64,000 nucleotides of DNA from assembly GCF_017304635.1 (NCBI RefSeq), contig NZ_JAFKMA010000001.1, positions 186,001 through 250,000 of the forward strand, read 5' to 3'. The notes under the pieces are model-generated. The model did not search any database and was not told the DNA's origin. It saw only the letters and a program-made list of their open reading frames with translations. Both the position numbers and the translations under genes were made by a program. Below, one piece after another: positions 27,096 through 35,905 of the stretch (position 1 is its first letter; the number at the start of each line of letters is the position of its first letter). This DNA comes from Sphingomonas sp. Its GTDB lineage: Bacteria; Pseudomonadota; Alphaproteobacteria; Sphingomonadales; Sphingomonadaceae.

Positions 27096-29659
27096 TGAAG
27101 TGGCTGGCGGCCGCCTCGCTGCTGGTCGCCATGCCGGCCATGGCAGAGCCGAAGCAGGTCACACCGCTCGACCAGGGCTGGCAAGTGCGGCTCGATCCCG
27201 CCGATCCGGCGGTCAAGGACCATCCGCGCGAGGCCGAGTGGTTCGCCGCGACCGTACCGGGCAGCGTGCAGCAGGATTTGATCGCGGCGGGCCGCGTGCC
27301 CGATCCGTATATCGGCCGTAACGAAGCGGCAATCCAATGGGTCGGGCTCGCCGGCTGGCAGTGGCGGCGGACGATCGACGTGACGCCGGCGATGCTGGCG
27401 CGGCGGCATATCGAGCTGGTCTTCGATGGCCTCGACACGTTCGCGACCGTCAGCGTCAACGGGCAGCAATTGCTGGTCGCCGCCAACGCGCATCGCCGCT
27501 GGCGGATCGATGCGAAGGCGGCGCTGCACGCCGGGCGCAACACGATCACCATCGCAATCGCTTCGCCGATCAAGCGCTTGCAGCCGATGGTACTGGCGAT
27601 AGCGCATCCGCTGCCCGGCGAATATGACAGCGCGTTCGGCGACGAGCCGAAGGGGCGGCAGACCTCGCCTTACATCCGCAAGCCGAAATACCAGTACGGT
27701 TGGGACTGGGGGCCGCGCATCGTTTCGATCGGCCCGTGGCGGCCGATCCGGATCGAGGCGTGGGACGATGCCCGGCTCGATACGCTGCGGGTCGAGCAGG
27801 AAGCGCTGAACGATACCGAAGCGCGGGTAATCGCGCGGCTCGACGTGGTCGCCGACGCGGCGGTACGGCGGCGGGTGCGAGCGGTGGTGACGACGCCCGA
27901 CGGGCGCACCGTTGCGGTCGAGCGCGACGTCGCGCTGGCACCCGGCGCGAATCATGTCGCCGTGCCGCTGACGATTGCTCGTCCGCAGCGCTGGTGGCCG
28001 GCCGGAGCGGGTGCGCAGCCGCTGTACAAGGTCACGGCGACGATCGGCGACGACGATCGGGCAGAGCGGCGCATCGGCTTGCACACGGTCGAGCTCGATC
28101 GTGTCAGCGGGGCGCTGACATTGCGCATCAACGGCCGGCCGATCTTCGCCAAGGGTGCCAATCTGATCCCGTTCGACGAGTTTCCGGCGCGTGTCACGCC
28201 TGCGCGGATGCGGTCGCTGCTGGCCGATGCCCGCACCGCCAATATGAACATGCTCCGCGTATGGGGTGGCGGCTATTACCTCGACGATGCGTTCTACGAC
28301 GCCGCCGACGCGATGGGGCTAATGGTGTGGCAGGACTTCATGTTCGGCGGCGCGGTGACGCCGCCCGACGCCGACTTCCGCGCCAGCGTCGTCGCCGAAG
28401 CCGACGAGCAGGTTGCACGGTTGCAGGCGCATCCGTCGATCGTCCTATGGTCGGGCGGCAACGAGATCCTGGCCGGCTGGGAGAATTGGAGCGACCGCAA
28501 GGCGTTCAAACGCGCGGTCGGCGCCGATGAGCAGGAGCGGATCGGTACCGGGATGGCCGTGTTGTTCGATCGCGTGCTGCGCGACGCGGTGGTGCGCAAC
28601 GCACCCGGCACGCCGTATTGGAACAACTCGCCGTCGAGCGACTATGAAGGGCCGATCGACACCGACGCGAACGGCGACCGTCATTTCTGGGACGTGTGGT
28701 CGGGGTCAAAACCGGTCGAGCGCTACCTCGACGGCTGCCCGCGCTTCATGTCAGAATATGGCTTCCAGGCGATGCCGGTGATGGTCACTATCCGCGCGTT
28801 CGCCGGCGATGGTCCGTTGACGCCCGACAGCGCGGTGATGAAGACGCATCAGAAGTTCCTCGACGGCGAGGGCAATGCACGGCTGCAATTCTACCTCGAT
28901 CAACGGCTGCGGCCGGCGCGCGATTTCGCCGATTTCGTGTACCTGACGCAGGTCGACCAGGCGCAGGCGATCGCGATGGCGGCGCTGCACCATCGCGCCT
29001 GCCGGCCTGTCACGATGGGATCGCTCTATTGGCAGCTCAACGATGTCTGGCCAGGGACGTCGTGGTCGAGCATCGATTATTACGGTCGGTGGAAGCTGCT
29101 GCATTATGCCGCGCGCCGCTTCTACGCGCTGCAGGCGATCGTCGCCGAGCATGTCGGCGGTGCGACGCGGATCGCTCTCGTGTCGGATGCCGCCGCGCCG
29201 ACTCCGGCAATGTGGCGAGTGCGTGCGATGGCGATGGACGGACGGTTGCTGAAACAGAGCAGCGCGACGGTCGTGCTGGCGCCCGACACCGCAATGGAGG
29301 CGGCGCGGCTCGACGATGCCGGGCTGTTCGGCGATGCGCCGGTGCCGTCGAGCTATGCGGTCGCCGAGCTGCTGGTCGGCGGCAAGGTCGTCAGCCGCAC
29401 GATCGTCGAGCGCGCTGTGCCCAGGGACATGGCGTATCCAGACCCCGGCCTGACCGTACGCTGGCAGGGCAATCGCGTGACGGTCACTGCGGCGCGGCTT
29501 GCCCGCGCGGTCATGCTCGATTTCGGAGCGGTGGCGGCGCAACCGTCGGATAACGGATTCGACCTCTTGCCGGGGGAGAGCGTGACGGTCACCGTCACCG
29601 CCGACGCGACGCCGGCCATCCTGGCCGGTGCGCTGACATTGCGGAGCCTTGCCCGATGA
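27092..29659 (+). CDS. GH2 beta-mannosidase, periplasmic
   Basis: Hydrolyses the single beta-1,4-mannose of the N-glycan core. The 855-residue protein has a Sec signal (MMKWLAAASLLVAMPAMA), a GH2 sugar-binding domain (VPGSVQQDLIAAGRVPDPY), the beta-mannosidase hallmark KPKYQYGWDWGPR, and a barrel with acid/base Glu458 in WSGGNEIL and nucleophile Glu555 in FMSEYGFQ. GGGYYLDDAFYDAADAMGL and GSLYWQLNDVWP further mark the beta-mannosidase branch rather than beta-galactosidase. It is linked by ATGA overlaps on both sides. Confidence 0.93.
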   Translation: MMKWLAAASLLVAMPAMAEPKQVTPLDQGWQVRLDPADPAVKDHPREAEWFAATVPGSVQQDLIAAGRVPDPYIGRNEAAIQWVGLAGWQWRRTIDVTPAMLARRHIELVFDGLDTFATVSVNGQQLLVAANAHRRWRIDAKAALHAGRNTITIAIASPIKRLQPMVLAIAHPLPGEYDSAFGDEPKGRQTSPYIRKPKYQYGWDWGPRIVSIGPWRPIRIEAWDDARLDTLRVEQEALNDTEARVIARLDVVADAAVRRRVRAVVTTPDGRTVAVERDVALAPGANHVAVPLTIARPQRWWPAGAGAQPLYKVTATIGDDDRAERRIGLHTVELDRVSGALTLRINGRPIFAKGANLIPFDEFPARVTPARMRSLLADARTANMNMLRVWGGGYYLDDAFYDAADAMGLMVWQDFMFGGAVTPPDADFRASVVAEADEQVARLQAHPSIVLWSGGNEILAGWENWSDRKAFKRAVGADEQERIGTGMAVLFDRVLRDAVVRNAPGTPYWNNSPSSDYEGPIDTDANGDRHFWDVWSGSKPVERYLDGCPRFMSEYGFQAMPVMVTIRAFAGDGPLTPDSAVMKTHQKFLDGEGNARLQFYLDQRLRPARDFADFVYLTQVDQAQAIAMAALHHRACRPVTMGSLYWQLNDVWPGTSWSSIDYYGRWKLLHYAARRFYALQAIVAEHVGGATRIALVSDAAAPTPAMWRVRAMAMDGRLLKQSSATVVLAPDTAMEAARLDDAGLFGDAPVPSSYAVAELLVGGKVVSRTIVERAVPRDMAYPDPGLTVRWQGNRVTVTAARLARAVMLDFGAVAAQPSDNGFDLLPGESVTVTVTADATPAILAGALTLRSLAR

Positions 29660-32178
29660 TATGGATTCTGCTCGCCGCGCAGGCGGCCGACCCGATCGCC
29701 GCCACGATCGCCACCATGACGATCGAGCAGAAGGCGGCCCAGCTGCAATCGAGCGCGCCCGCCGACGCGAAGGCGGAACTGCCCGCCTATGACTGGTGGA
29801 ACGAGGGGCTGCATGGCCTGGCGCGCAACGGCCCGGCGACGGTCTTCCCGCAGGCGATCGCGCTGGCGGCGACATGGGACCCCGACCTGCTCGGCCGCAT
29901 CGGCGATGTCGTTGCGACCGAGGCGCGCGCCAAGTTCAACGCGCGGCCGATCACCGCCAACCGGCGCCTGTACGAGGGGCTGACGATCTGGTCGCCCAAC
30001 ATCAACATCTTCCGCGATCCGCGCTGGGGGCGCGGGCAGGAAACCTATGGCGAGGACCCGTACCTGACCGGGCGGCTCGCGGTGTCGTTCATCGGCGGTT
30101 TGCAGGGGCCGGACCCGCGCCATCCCAAGGTCGTCGCCACGCCAAAGCATTTCGCGGTGCATAGCGGGCCGGAGGCGGGGCGCGACGGCTTCGACGTCGA
30201 TCCGTCCCCACGCGATCTGGAGGCGACCTACTTCCCCGCCTTTCGCATGGCGATGACCGAAGGCCACGCGCGGTCGCTGATGTGCGCGTACAACGCCATT
30301 CACGGCACGCCGGTCTGCGCGCTGCCCGCGCTGCTGGTCGATCGGCTGCGGCATGATTGGGGTTTTACTGGCTTCACCGTATCGGATTGCGACGCAGTCG
30401 CGAACATCGCGACGTTCCACCATTACCGGCTCGACAGCCCCGCGGCGGCGGCGGCGGCCCTGCGTGCCGGGACCGACATCAATTGCGGCTCGACATATGC
30501 GGCGCTGCCCGCGGCGGTCGCCGGCGGCCTGGTCGGCGTCGGCGAGGTCGATGCGGCGCTGACGCGGGCGTTCACGGCGCGCCGCGACCTCGGCATCGCA
30601 TTCGGCGGGACGTCGCCTTGGTCACGTATCGCGCCGAGCGAGGTGGCGACGCCGGCGCACCGTGCCGTCGCGCTGGAGGCGGCGCGCAAGTCGATCGTGC
30701 TGCTCCAGAACGCCAACGATCTGCTGCCATTGAAGGCGACGACGCGGCTCGCCGTGATCGGCGCCGATGCCGACGATCTCGGCGTGCTCCAGGGCAATTA
30801 CAACGGCGCGGCGTTCGCACCGGTGACGCCGCTGGAAGGGTTGGCGGCGCGGTTCGCGAGCGTCGACTATGCGCAAGGATCGGTGCTCGCGGAAGGCGCG
30901 CCGGTCGTCATGCCGCGCACCGCGCTGCGCAACCTGACCGCAACCTACACCGTCGCGGGCAAACCGATCGTCACGCGGCGCGAGGCGCGTATCGACCTCA
31001 ACCTCACGCGCATGCCGCCCGCCGCGGGCTTGCCGGTCAGTGGGTGGCAGGGGCATTGGGCCGCGACCTTCACGCCGCCGGGGCCGGGTCGCTACCGCCT
31101 GGTGCTGCAACAGGCGCAATGCTGGAAGGATTGCACGGAACATGACCGCGCCACGCTGACGCTGGGCGGTCACGTGTTGCACGACGGCGCGGTGCCGCAC
31201 GGACGGGTCGAGTTGACGATCGATAGCGACGGCACACCACAGCCGCTGGTACTCGATCTCGATCATCGCAGCGAGGACGAGAGCGTGCGGCTGCTGTGGT
31301 TGCCCCCCGCCGCGCCGTTGCTCGACGAAGCGGTGGCGAAGGCGAAGGCGGCGGATGTCGTCGTGCTGGTCGCCGGCCTCTCGCCCGATCTCGAGGGGGA
31401 AGCGCTGCCGGTGCGGGTGCCTGGTTTCGTCGGCGGCGACCGCACCGACATTGCCTTGCCCGAGCCGCAGGCGAAGCTGGCCGCAGCGTTGCGCGCGACC
31501 GGCAAGCCCGTCGTCCTGGTGCTGGCGAGCGGCAGCGCGGTCTCGGTCGATCCGGCATCGGCCGACGCGATCGTTGCGGCGTGGTATTCGGGCGAAGCGG
31601 GTGGGACGGCGCTGGCCGATACACTGGTCGGTGCGAACAACCCGTCCGGGCGGTTGCCGGTGACTTTCTATCGCTCGACCGCCGATCTGCCGGCGTTCGT
31701 CGATTATGGCATGAAGGAGCGGACCTACCGCTACTTCACCGGCACGCCGCTCTGGGGTTTCGGCCATGGGCTGAGTTACACGCGGTTCGGCTATGGCGAT
31801 GTTACTGCCACGGGAGCCGCGACCGGATCGCCGATCACGATCCGCGCGCGCGTCGCCAACCAGGGCGCGCGGGCTGGCGAGGAAGTCGTCCAGGCCTATG
31901 TCGTCCCGCCCGTCAGCGACGAGCAAACCGGCTTCACCGATCCCGTCCTGCAACGACAACTCGCCGGTTTCGCGCGGGTCGCGTTGCGGCCGGGGGAAGC
32001 ACGCACGGTCGCGATCACGCTCGATCCGCGCCGGCTGTCGACGGTCGCGCGCGACGGCACGCGCCGAGTTCTGCCCGGACGCTACCGCATCTGGATCGGC
32101 GGCGGCCAGCCGGGCGACGGGCCGGGCCAGTGGGTCGAGGTCGACCTGACTGGCAGTGCCGTGGTGCTGCCGAAGTGA
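29656..32178 (+). CDS. GH3 glycosidase with PA14-like insert, beta-xylosidase type
   Basis: An 840-residue GH3 enzyme. The N-terminal barrel opens with PAYDWWNEGLHGLARNG and IFRDPRWGRGQETYGEDP, which characterise the xylan beta-xylosidase branch; the nucleophile is Asp244 in TVSDCDAV. The second domain is split by a PA14-like module (about residues 410-540), and an Fn3-like domain ends the protein after GFGHGLSYTRF. The signal peptide is short (MIWILLAAQAA). In the X. campestris plant N-glycan cluster the GH3 member removes beta-1,2-xylose from the core; the same role is inferred here from gene order. A glucosidase activity cannot be excluded. Confidence 0.88.
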   Translation: MIWILLAAQAADPIAATIATMTIEQKAAQLQSSAPADAKAELPAYDWWNEGLHGLARNGPATVFPQAIALAATWDPDLLGRIGDVVATEARAKFNARPITANRRLYEGLTIWSPNINIFRDPRWGRGQETYGEDPYLTGRLAVSFIGGLQGPDPRHPKVVATPKHFAVHSGPEAGRDGFDVDPSPRDLEATYFPAFRMAMTEGHARSLMCAYNAIHGTPVCALPALLVDRLRHDWGFTGFTVSDCDAVANIATFHHYRLDSPAAAAAALRAGTDINCGSTYAALPAAVAGGLVGVGEVDAALTRAFTARRDLGIAFGGTSPWSRIAPSEVATPAHRAVALEAARKSIVLLQNANDLLPLKATTRLAVIGADADDLGVLQGNYNGAAFAPVTPLEGLAARFASVDYAQGSVLAEGAPVVMPRTALRNLTATYTVAGKPIVTRREARIDLNLTRMPPAAGLPVSGWQGHWAATFTPPGPGRYRLVLQQAQCWKDCTEHDRATLTLGGHVLHDGAVPHGRVELTIDSDGTPQPLVLDLDHRSEDESVRLLWLPPAAPLLDEAVAKAKAADVVVLVAGLSPDLEGEALPVRVPGFVGGDRTDIALPEPQAKLAAALRATGKPVVLVLASGSAVSVDPASADAIVAAWYSGEAGGTALADTLVGANNPSGRLPVTFYRSTADLPAFVDYGMKERTYRYFTGTPLWGFGHGLSYTRFGYGDVTATGAATGSPITIRARVANQGARAGEEVVQAYVVPPVSDEQTGFTDPVLQRQLAGFARVALRPGEARTVAITLDPRRLSTVARDGTRRVLPGRYRIWIGGGQPGDGPGQWVEVDLTGSAVVLPK

Positions 32179-33584
32179 TCGATCGTCGCGCGGTGCTGGC
32201 GGGCGGCGCGGCGCTGGTGGCGGGCCCGGTGCTGGCCGCCGTTCCTCGGTTCGCGTCGCGCCGACCGGCCCCGGGCGAGCGTCGCTTCGTCAGCCCGGCT
32301 GTCGAGCGGACGATCGTCGACGTCGGCCGGCGGATCGGCGATCCCAAGCTGGCCTGGATGTTCGCCAACGCCTGGCCCAACACGCTCGACACGACGGTGC
32401 TCGCGGCGAGCGAGAGCGACAGTTTCGTCATCACCGGCGACATACCGTGCCTGTGGCTGCGCGATTCCGCGGCGCAGATGCATTCGTACATGCCGCTGCT
32501 GCGCGACGATCCCAAGCTGGCAATGCTGGTTCGTGGCCTGATCGCGCGGCAGGCGCGGTCGATCCTGATCGATCCGTACGCCAACGCCTTCATGCAGGAT
32601 CCCGCTGCGGCGACCAGCCTCGACTGGGCGAAGCACGACGACACGGTGATGAAGCCGGGTGTCGCCGAGCGGAAGTGGGAAGTCGATTCGCTCTGCTACG
32701 CCATCCGGCTCGCGTACGGTTACTGGCAGGCGACGCGCGATCCGCGGCCGTTCGATGCGACCTGGGCGGAGGCGGCGCGGACGATCGTGCGCACGTTCCG
32801 CGAGCAGCAGCGCAAGCACGGCGAGGGGCCGTACCGTTTCCGTCGCAGCGCGCCGGAGCCGACCGAAACGCTGTCGGGTGGGTATGGCGCGCCGACGCGC
32901 AAGATCGGGCTGATCCATTCAGGGTTCCGGCCGTCCGACGATTCGTGCACCTATCCGTTCCTGATCCCCGCCAATCTGTTTGCGGTGACGGCGCTGCGCG
33001 AGCTTGCGGTGTTGGCGCGCGATGTGCGGCCGGAGCCGACGCTGGCCGCGGAGGCGACGGCGCTGGCCGACGAAGTGGCAAAGGCGCTCACGGCGCATGG
33101 CCGGATGCGCCTGCCCGACGGCCGTGCGGTCTGGGCCTATGAAATCGATGGGTACGGCAACGCGCTGTTCATGGACGACGCCAACGTCCCGTCGCTGTCG
33201 GGGCTGGCCTATCTCGGCTGCGTGACGCCGCGTGACCCGCTGTGGCGCACGACCGCGGCGGCGGCGTGGAGCGACGCCAACCCCTGGTTCTTCCGTGGCC
33301 GCGCCGGTGAGGGGATCGGCGGGCCGCATGTCGGGCGCCGCTACATCTGGCCGATGTCGCTGATCGTCCGTGCGCTGTCGAGTGACGACGACGCCACGAT
33401 CCGCGCCTGCCTCGCCACGCTGCGTGCGACCGACGCCGATACAGGCTTCATCCACGAGGCGTTCGACATGGACGATGCAGCGACGTTCACGCGGCCGTGG
33501 TTCGCCTGGGCCAATGGCCTGTTCGGCGAACTGATCCTGAAACTCGCGGCGAAGCGTCCGCATCTGTTGGAGGCGTTCGCGTGA
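32175..33584 (+). CDS. GH125 exo-alpha-1,6-mannosidase
   Basis: A 469-residue protein of the metal-independent alpha-mannosidase family GH125. It starts at GTG 32175 (GTGA overlap with GH3) with a twin-arginine signal (DRRAVLAGGAALVAG). Family motifs are GDIPCLWLRDSAAQMHSY with a conserved Asp, DDTVMKPGVAERKWEVDSL, SGFRPSDDSCTYPFLIPANL, MDDANVPSLSGL and TGFIHEAFDMDD with a conserved Glu. GH125 enzymes remove alpha-1,6-linked mannose from N-glycan cores after the alpha-1,3 arm is gone. Its order after GH3 and before GH92 matches nixI-J-K of Xanthomonas. Confidence 0.93.
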   Translation: MIDRRAVLAGGAALVAGPVLAAVPRFASRRPAPGERRFVSPAVERTIVDVGRRIGDPKLAWMFANAWPNTLDTTVLAASESDSFVITGDIPCLWLRDSAAQMHSYMPLLRDDPKLAMLVRGLIARQARSILIDPYANAFMQDPAAATSLDWAKHDDTVMKPGVAERKWEVDSLCYAIRLAYGYWQATRDPRPFDATWAEAARTIVRTFREQQRKHGEGPYRFRRSAPEPTETLSGGYGAPTRKIGLIHSGFRPSDDSCTYPFLIPANLFAVTALRELAVLARDVRPEPTLAAEATALADEVAKALTAHGRMRLPDGRAVWAYEIDGYGNALFMDDANVPSLSGLAYLGCVTPRDPLWRTTAAAAWSDANPWFFRGRAGEGIGGPHVGRRYIWPMSLIVRALSSDDDATIRACLATLRATDADTGFIHEAFDMDDAATFTRPWFAWANGLFGELILKLAAKRPHLLEAFA

Positions 33585-35905
33585 GGATCAGCCGGCGGAC
33601 GCTGCTGCAATCCTCGGCGCTCGCGCTCGCGATCCCGCGTGTCGCGCAGGCCGCGACGCGTACCGCGCCCAATCTGTTCGTCGGTACCGGCGGGCACGGG
33701 CATACCTATCCCGGCGCGACCCTGCCCTGGGGTATGGTCCAGCTGTCGCCCGACACCGATGTCGAGCGGTGGGATGCCTGTTCCGGCTATCATCGCGGCG
33801 ACACTTCGATCATGGGGTTCAGCCACACGCATCTGTCGGGCACCGGGATCGGCGACATGCTCGACGTGCTAGTGGTGCCGACTGCCAGCAAGGACAGAAA
33901 CGCGCCGGTGAAGCTCGTGCCGGGGACGCTTGCCGATCCGGGCGCGGGGTATCGCCAGCGCTTCACCGCAGAAGCCGCCGAGCCCGGTTATTACCGCGTC
34001 GCGCTGGAGAGCGGTGTGCGGTCCGAGTTGACGGTGACCGAGCGCACCGGCTGGCATCGGCATACGTTCCCGCCCGGACCGGGGCATGTTCTGATCGACC
34101 TGTCGCACCTTGTGCTGGACTCGTCCGACAAGCAGCCGCTGATCGACGATGCGCATATCGCGATCGATGCCAATGGCACGCTGACCGGCGGGCGGCGGGT
34201 GTTCCGCTGGGCGAAGGGGCGGCGGATCTTCTTCGCGATGCAGCTGTCGCGCCGGCCTAACCGCGTGACGCTGTACGGCGACGGCGATGTCGCGCAGCCG
34301 GGCGGTACGACGCGCGTCGACGGGCGGCGGCTGAAAGCCGTGTTGCACTATGACGATGCCGGGGCGGCACCGCTGTTGATCCGGTGCGGCCTGTCGGCGG
34401 TGAACGTCGATGGCGCGCGCGCCAATCTGGCGGCGGAGGCGCCGCATTGGCATTTCGACCATGTCCGCCACACGGCTCGCCGTCGCTGGGCGGGTTTGCT
34501 CGATCGCATCCGCGTCGACGGCGGCAGCGAGGACCAGCGCGTCATCATGGCCTCCGCGCTATATCATGCGTTGCTGGCACCGACCTTGGTATCCGACGTC
34601 AATGGGCGCTACCCGGCGCTCGACGGCAGTATCGCGCAAGTCCCGGCCAATGGCGCGGCGCACAGCACCTGGTCGCTATGGGATACGTACCGCGCGCTGC
34701 ATCCCCTGATGACCCTGATCGCGCCGGAGCGCACGAAGCTGCTGATCGACGATCTGATCCGTCAGACGGCGCAGTCGCCCTACGGCCCGCTGGTCTGGCC
34801 GTTGCAGGGCAAGGAAACGGGGACGATGATCGGCTGGCACGGCGTCGTGCCGCTCGCCGAAGCGCAGGCGAAGGGCATCCCCGCCGATTACGCCGCCGCC
34901 TGGCCGGCGATCCGCAAGCGCTCGTTCGATTTTACGGCGCCCGATCAGGACAACAGCCTTGGCCGTGACCTGTACGATGCCAAGGGGTATGTCCCCGCCG
35001 ATAAGGTGTTCGAAAGCGTCAGTCGAACGCAGGAATATGCCTATGACGACTGGGCGTCGTCGCATCTGGCGGGTGCGGCGGGCGCGGGCGCCGATGCCGA
35101 CCGGCTGCGCCAGCGATCGGGCAATTGGCGCAACGTCATCGACGGCACGATCGGCTTCGCCCGCCCGCGGTTCGCCGACGGCAGCTGGTGGACGCCGTAC
35201 GACCCGATCCAGCTCGGCCACATGCCCAAGCCGTGGTGGCGCGATTATACCGAGGCCAACGGCTGGCAGGCGACGTTCCTCAACCAGCACGACGTCTATG
35301 GCCTGATCGCACACATCGGCGGCGATGCGACGTTCGAGGCGAAGCTCGACGCGCTGTTCACCGCGCCCTCGACGCTGCCGGCGAACGCGCCACCCGACAT
35401 ATCGGGACTGGTCGGGCAATATGCCCACGGCAACGAGCCCGACCAGCACGCGGCCTATCTCTACGCCTTCGCCGGACTGCCGTGGAAGACGCAGGCGATG
35501 GTACGGCGTTTGTGCACCGAAATGTACCGGAACGACCCCGACGGCGTCATCGGCAACGACGATTGCGGCCAGATGAGCGCGTGGTTCGTGCTGTCGGCGC
35601 TCGGCTTTTATCCGGTCGATCCGGTCGAGGCGGTGTACGTGTTCGGATCGCCGCTGTTCGAACGTGCCGTGGTTTCGATGAGGGAGGGGCGGCGGCTCGT
35701 CATCGAAGCGCCGGGTAATAGCGCCATGACGCCATATGTGCAGTCGGTGACGTGGAACGGCGAGCCATGGACGCGGAGCTGGATCGCGCATGCCGATCTG
35801 GTGCGCGGCGGCAGGTTGCGCTTCACTATGAGCGCGACGCCCAATCGGACGTTCGGCCGCGCGCTCGCCGATCGGCCACCGTCGTTCGGTCGACAGCCCG
35901 GGTGA
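33581..35905 (+). CDS. GH92 exo-alpha-mannosidase
   Basis: A 774-residue calcium-dependent alpha-mannosidase of GH92. The GTG at 33581 overlaps the GH125 stop; the N-terminus (RISRRTLLQSSALALAIP) is a twin-arginine signal peptide. Diagnostic motifs are GTGGHGHTYPGATLPWGMVQ, GFSHTHLSGTG, SLWDTYRALHPL, and near the end GNDDCGQMSAWFVLSALGFY and GSPLFERAV. Linkage specificity (alpha-1,2, -1,3, -1,4) varies in GH92; by analogy with NixK, alpha-1,3-mannose is likely. Confidence 0.95.
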   Translation: MRISRRTLLQSSALALAIPRVAQAATRTAPNLFVGTGGHGHTYPGATLPWGMVQLSPDTDVERWDACSGYHRGDTSIMGFSHTHLSGTGIGDMLDVLVVPTASKDRNAPVKLVPGTLADPGAGYRQRFTAEAAEPGYYRVALESGVRSELTVTERTGWHRHTFPPGPGHVLIDLSHLVLDSSDKQPLIDDAHIAIDANGTLTGGRRVFRWAKGRRIFFAMQLSRRPNRVTLYGDGDVAQPGGTTRVDGRRLKAVLHYDDAGAAPLLIRCGLSAVNVDGARANLAAEAPHWHFDHVRHTARRRWAGLLDRIRVDGGSEDQRVIMASALYHALLAPTLVSDVNGRYPALDGSIAQVPANGAAHSTWSLWDTYRALHPLMTLIAPERTKLLIDDLIRQTAQSPYGPLVWPLQGKETGTMIGWHGVVPLAEAQAKGIPADYAAAWPAIRKRSFDFTAPDQDNSLGRDLYDAKGYVPADKVFESVSRTQEYAYDDWASSHLAGAAGAGADADRLRQRSGNWRNVIDGTIGFARPRFADGSWWTPYDPIQLGHMPKPWWRDYTEANGWQATFLNQHDVYGLIAHIGGDATFEAKLDALFTAPSTLPANAPPDISGLVGQYAHGNEPDQHAAYLYAFAGLPWKTQAMVRRLCTEMYRNDPDGVIGNDDCGQMSAWFVLSALGFYPVDPVEAVYVFGSPLFERAVVSMREGRRLVIEAPGNSAMTPYVQSVTWNGEPWTRSWIAHADLVRGGRLRFTMSATPNRTFGRALADRPPSFGRQPG

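Noticed and set aside
29656-32178. GH3 protein as a plain cellulose-type beta-glucosidase
   Set aside because: The N-terminal motifs and gene order favour the beta-xylosidase branch; a glucosidase role is kept only as an alternative in the annotation.
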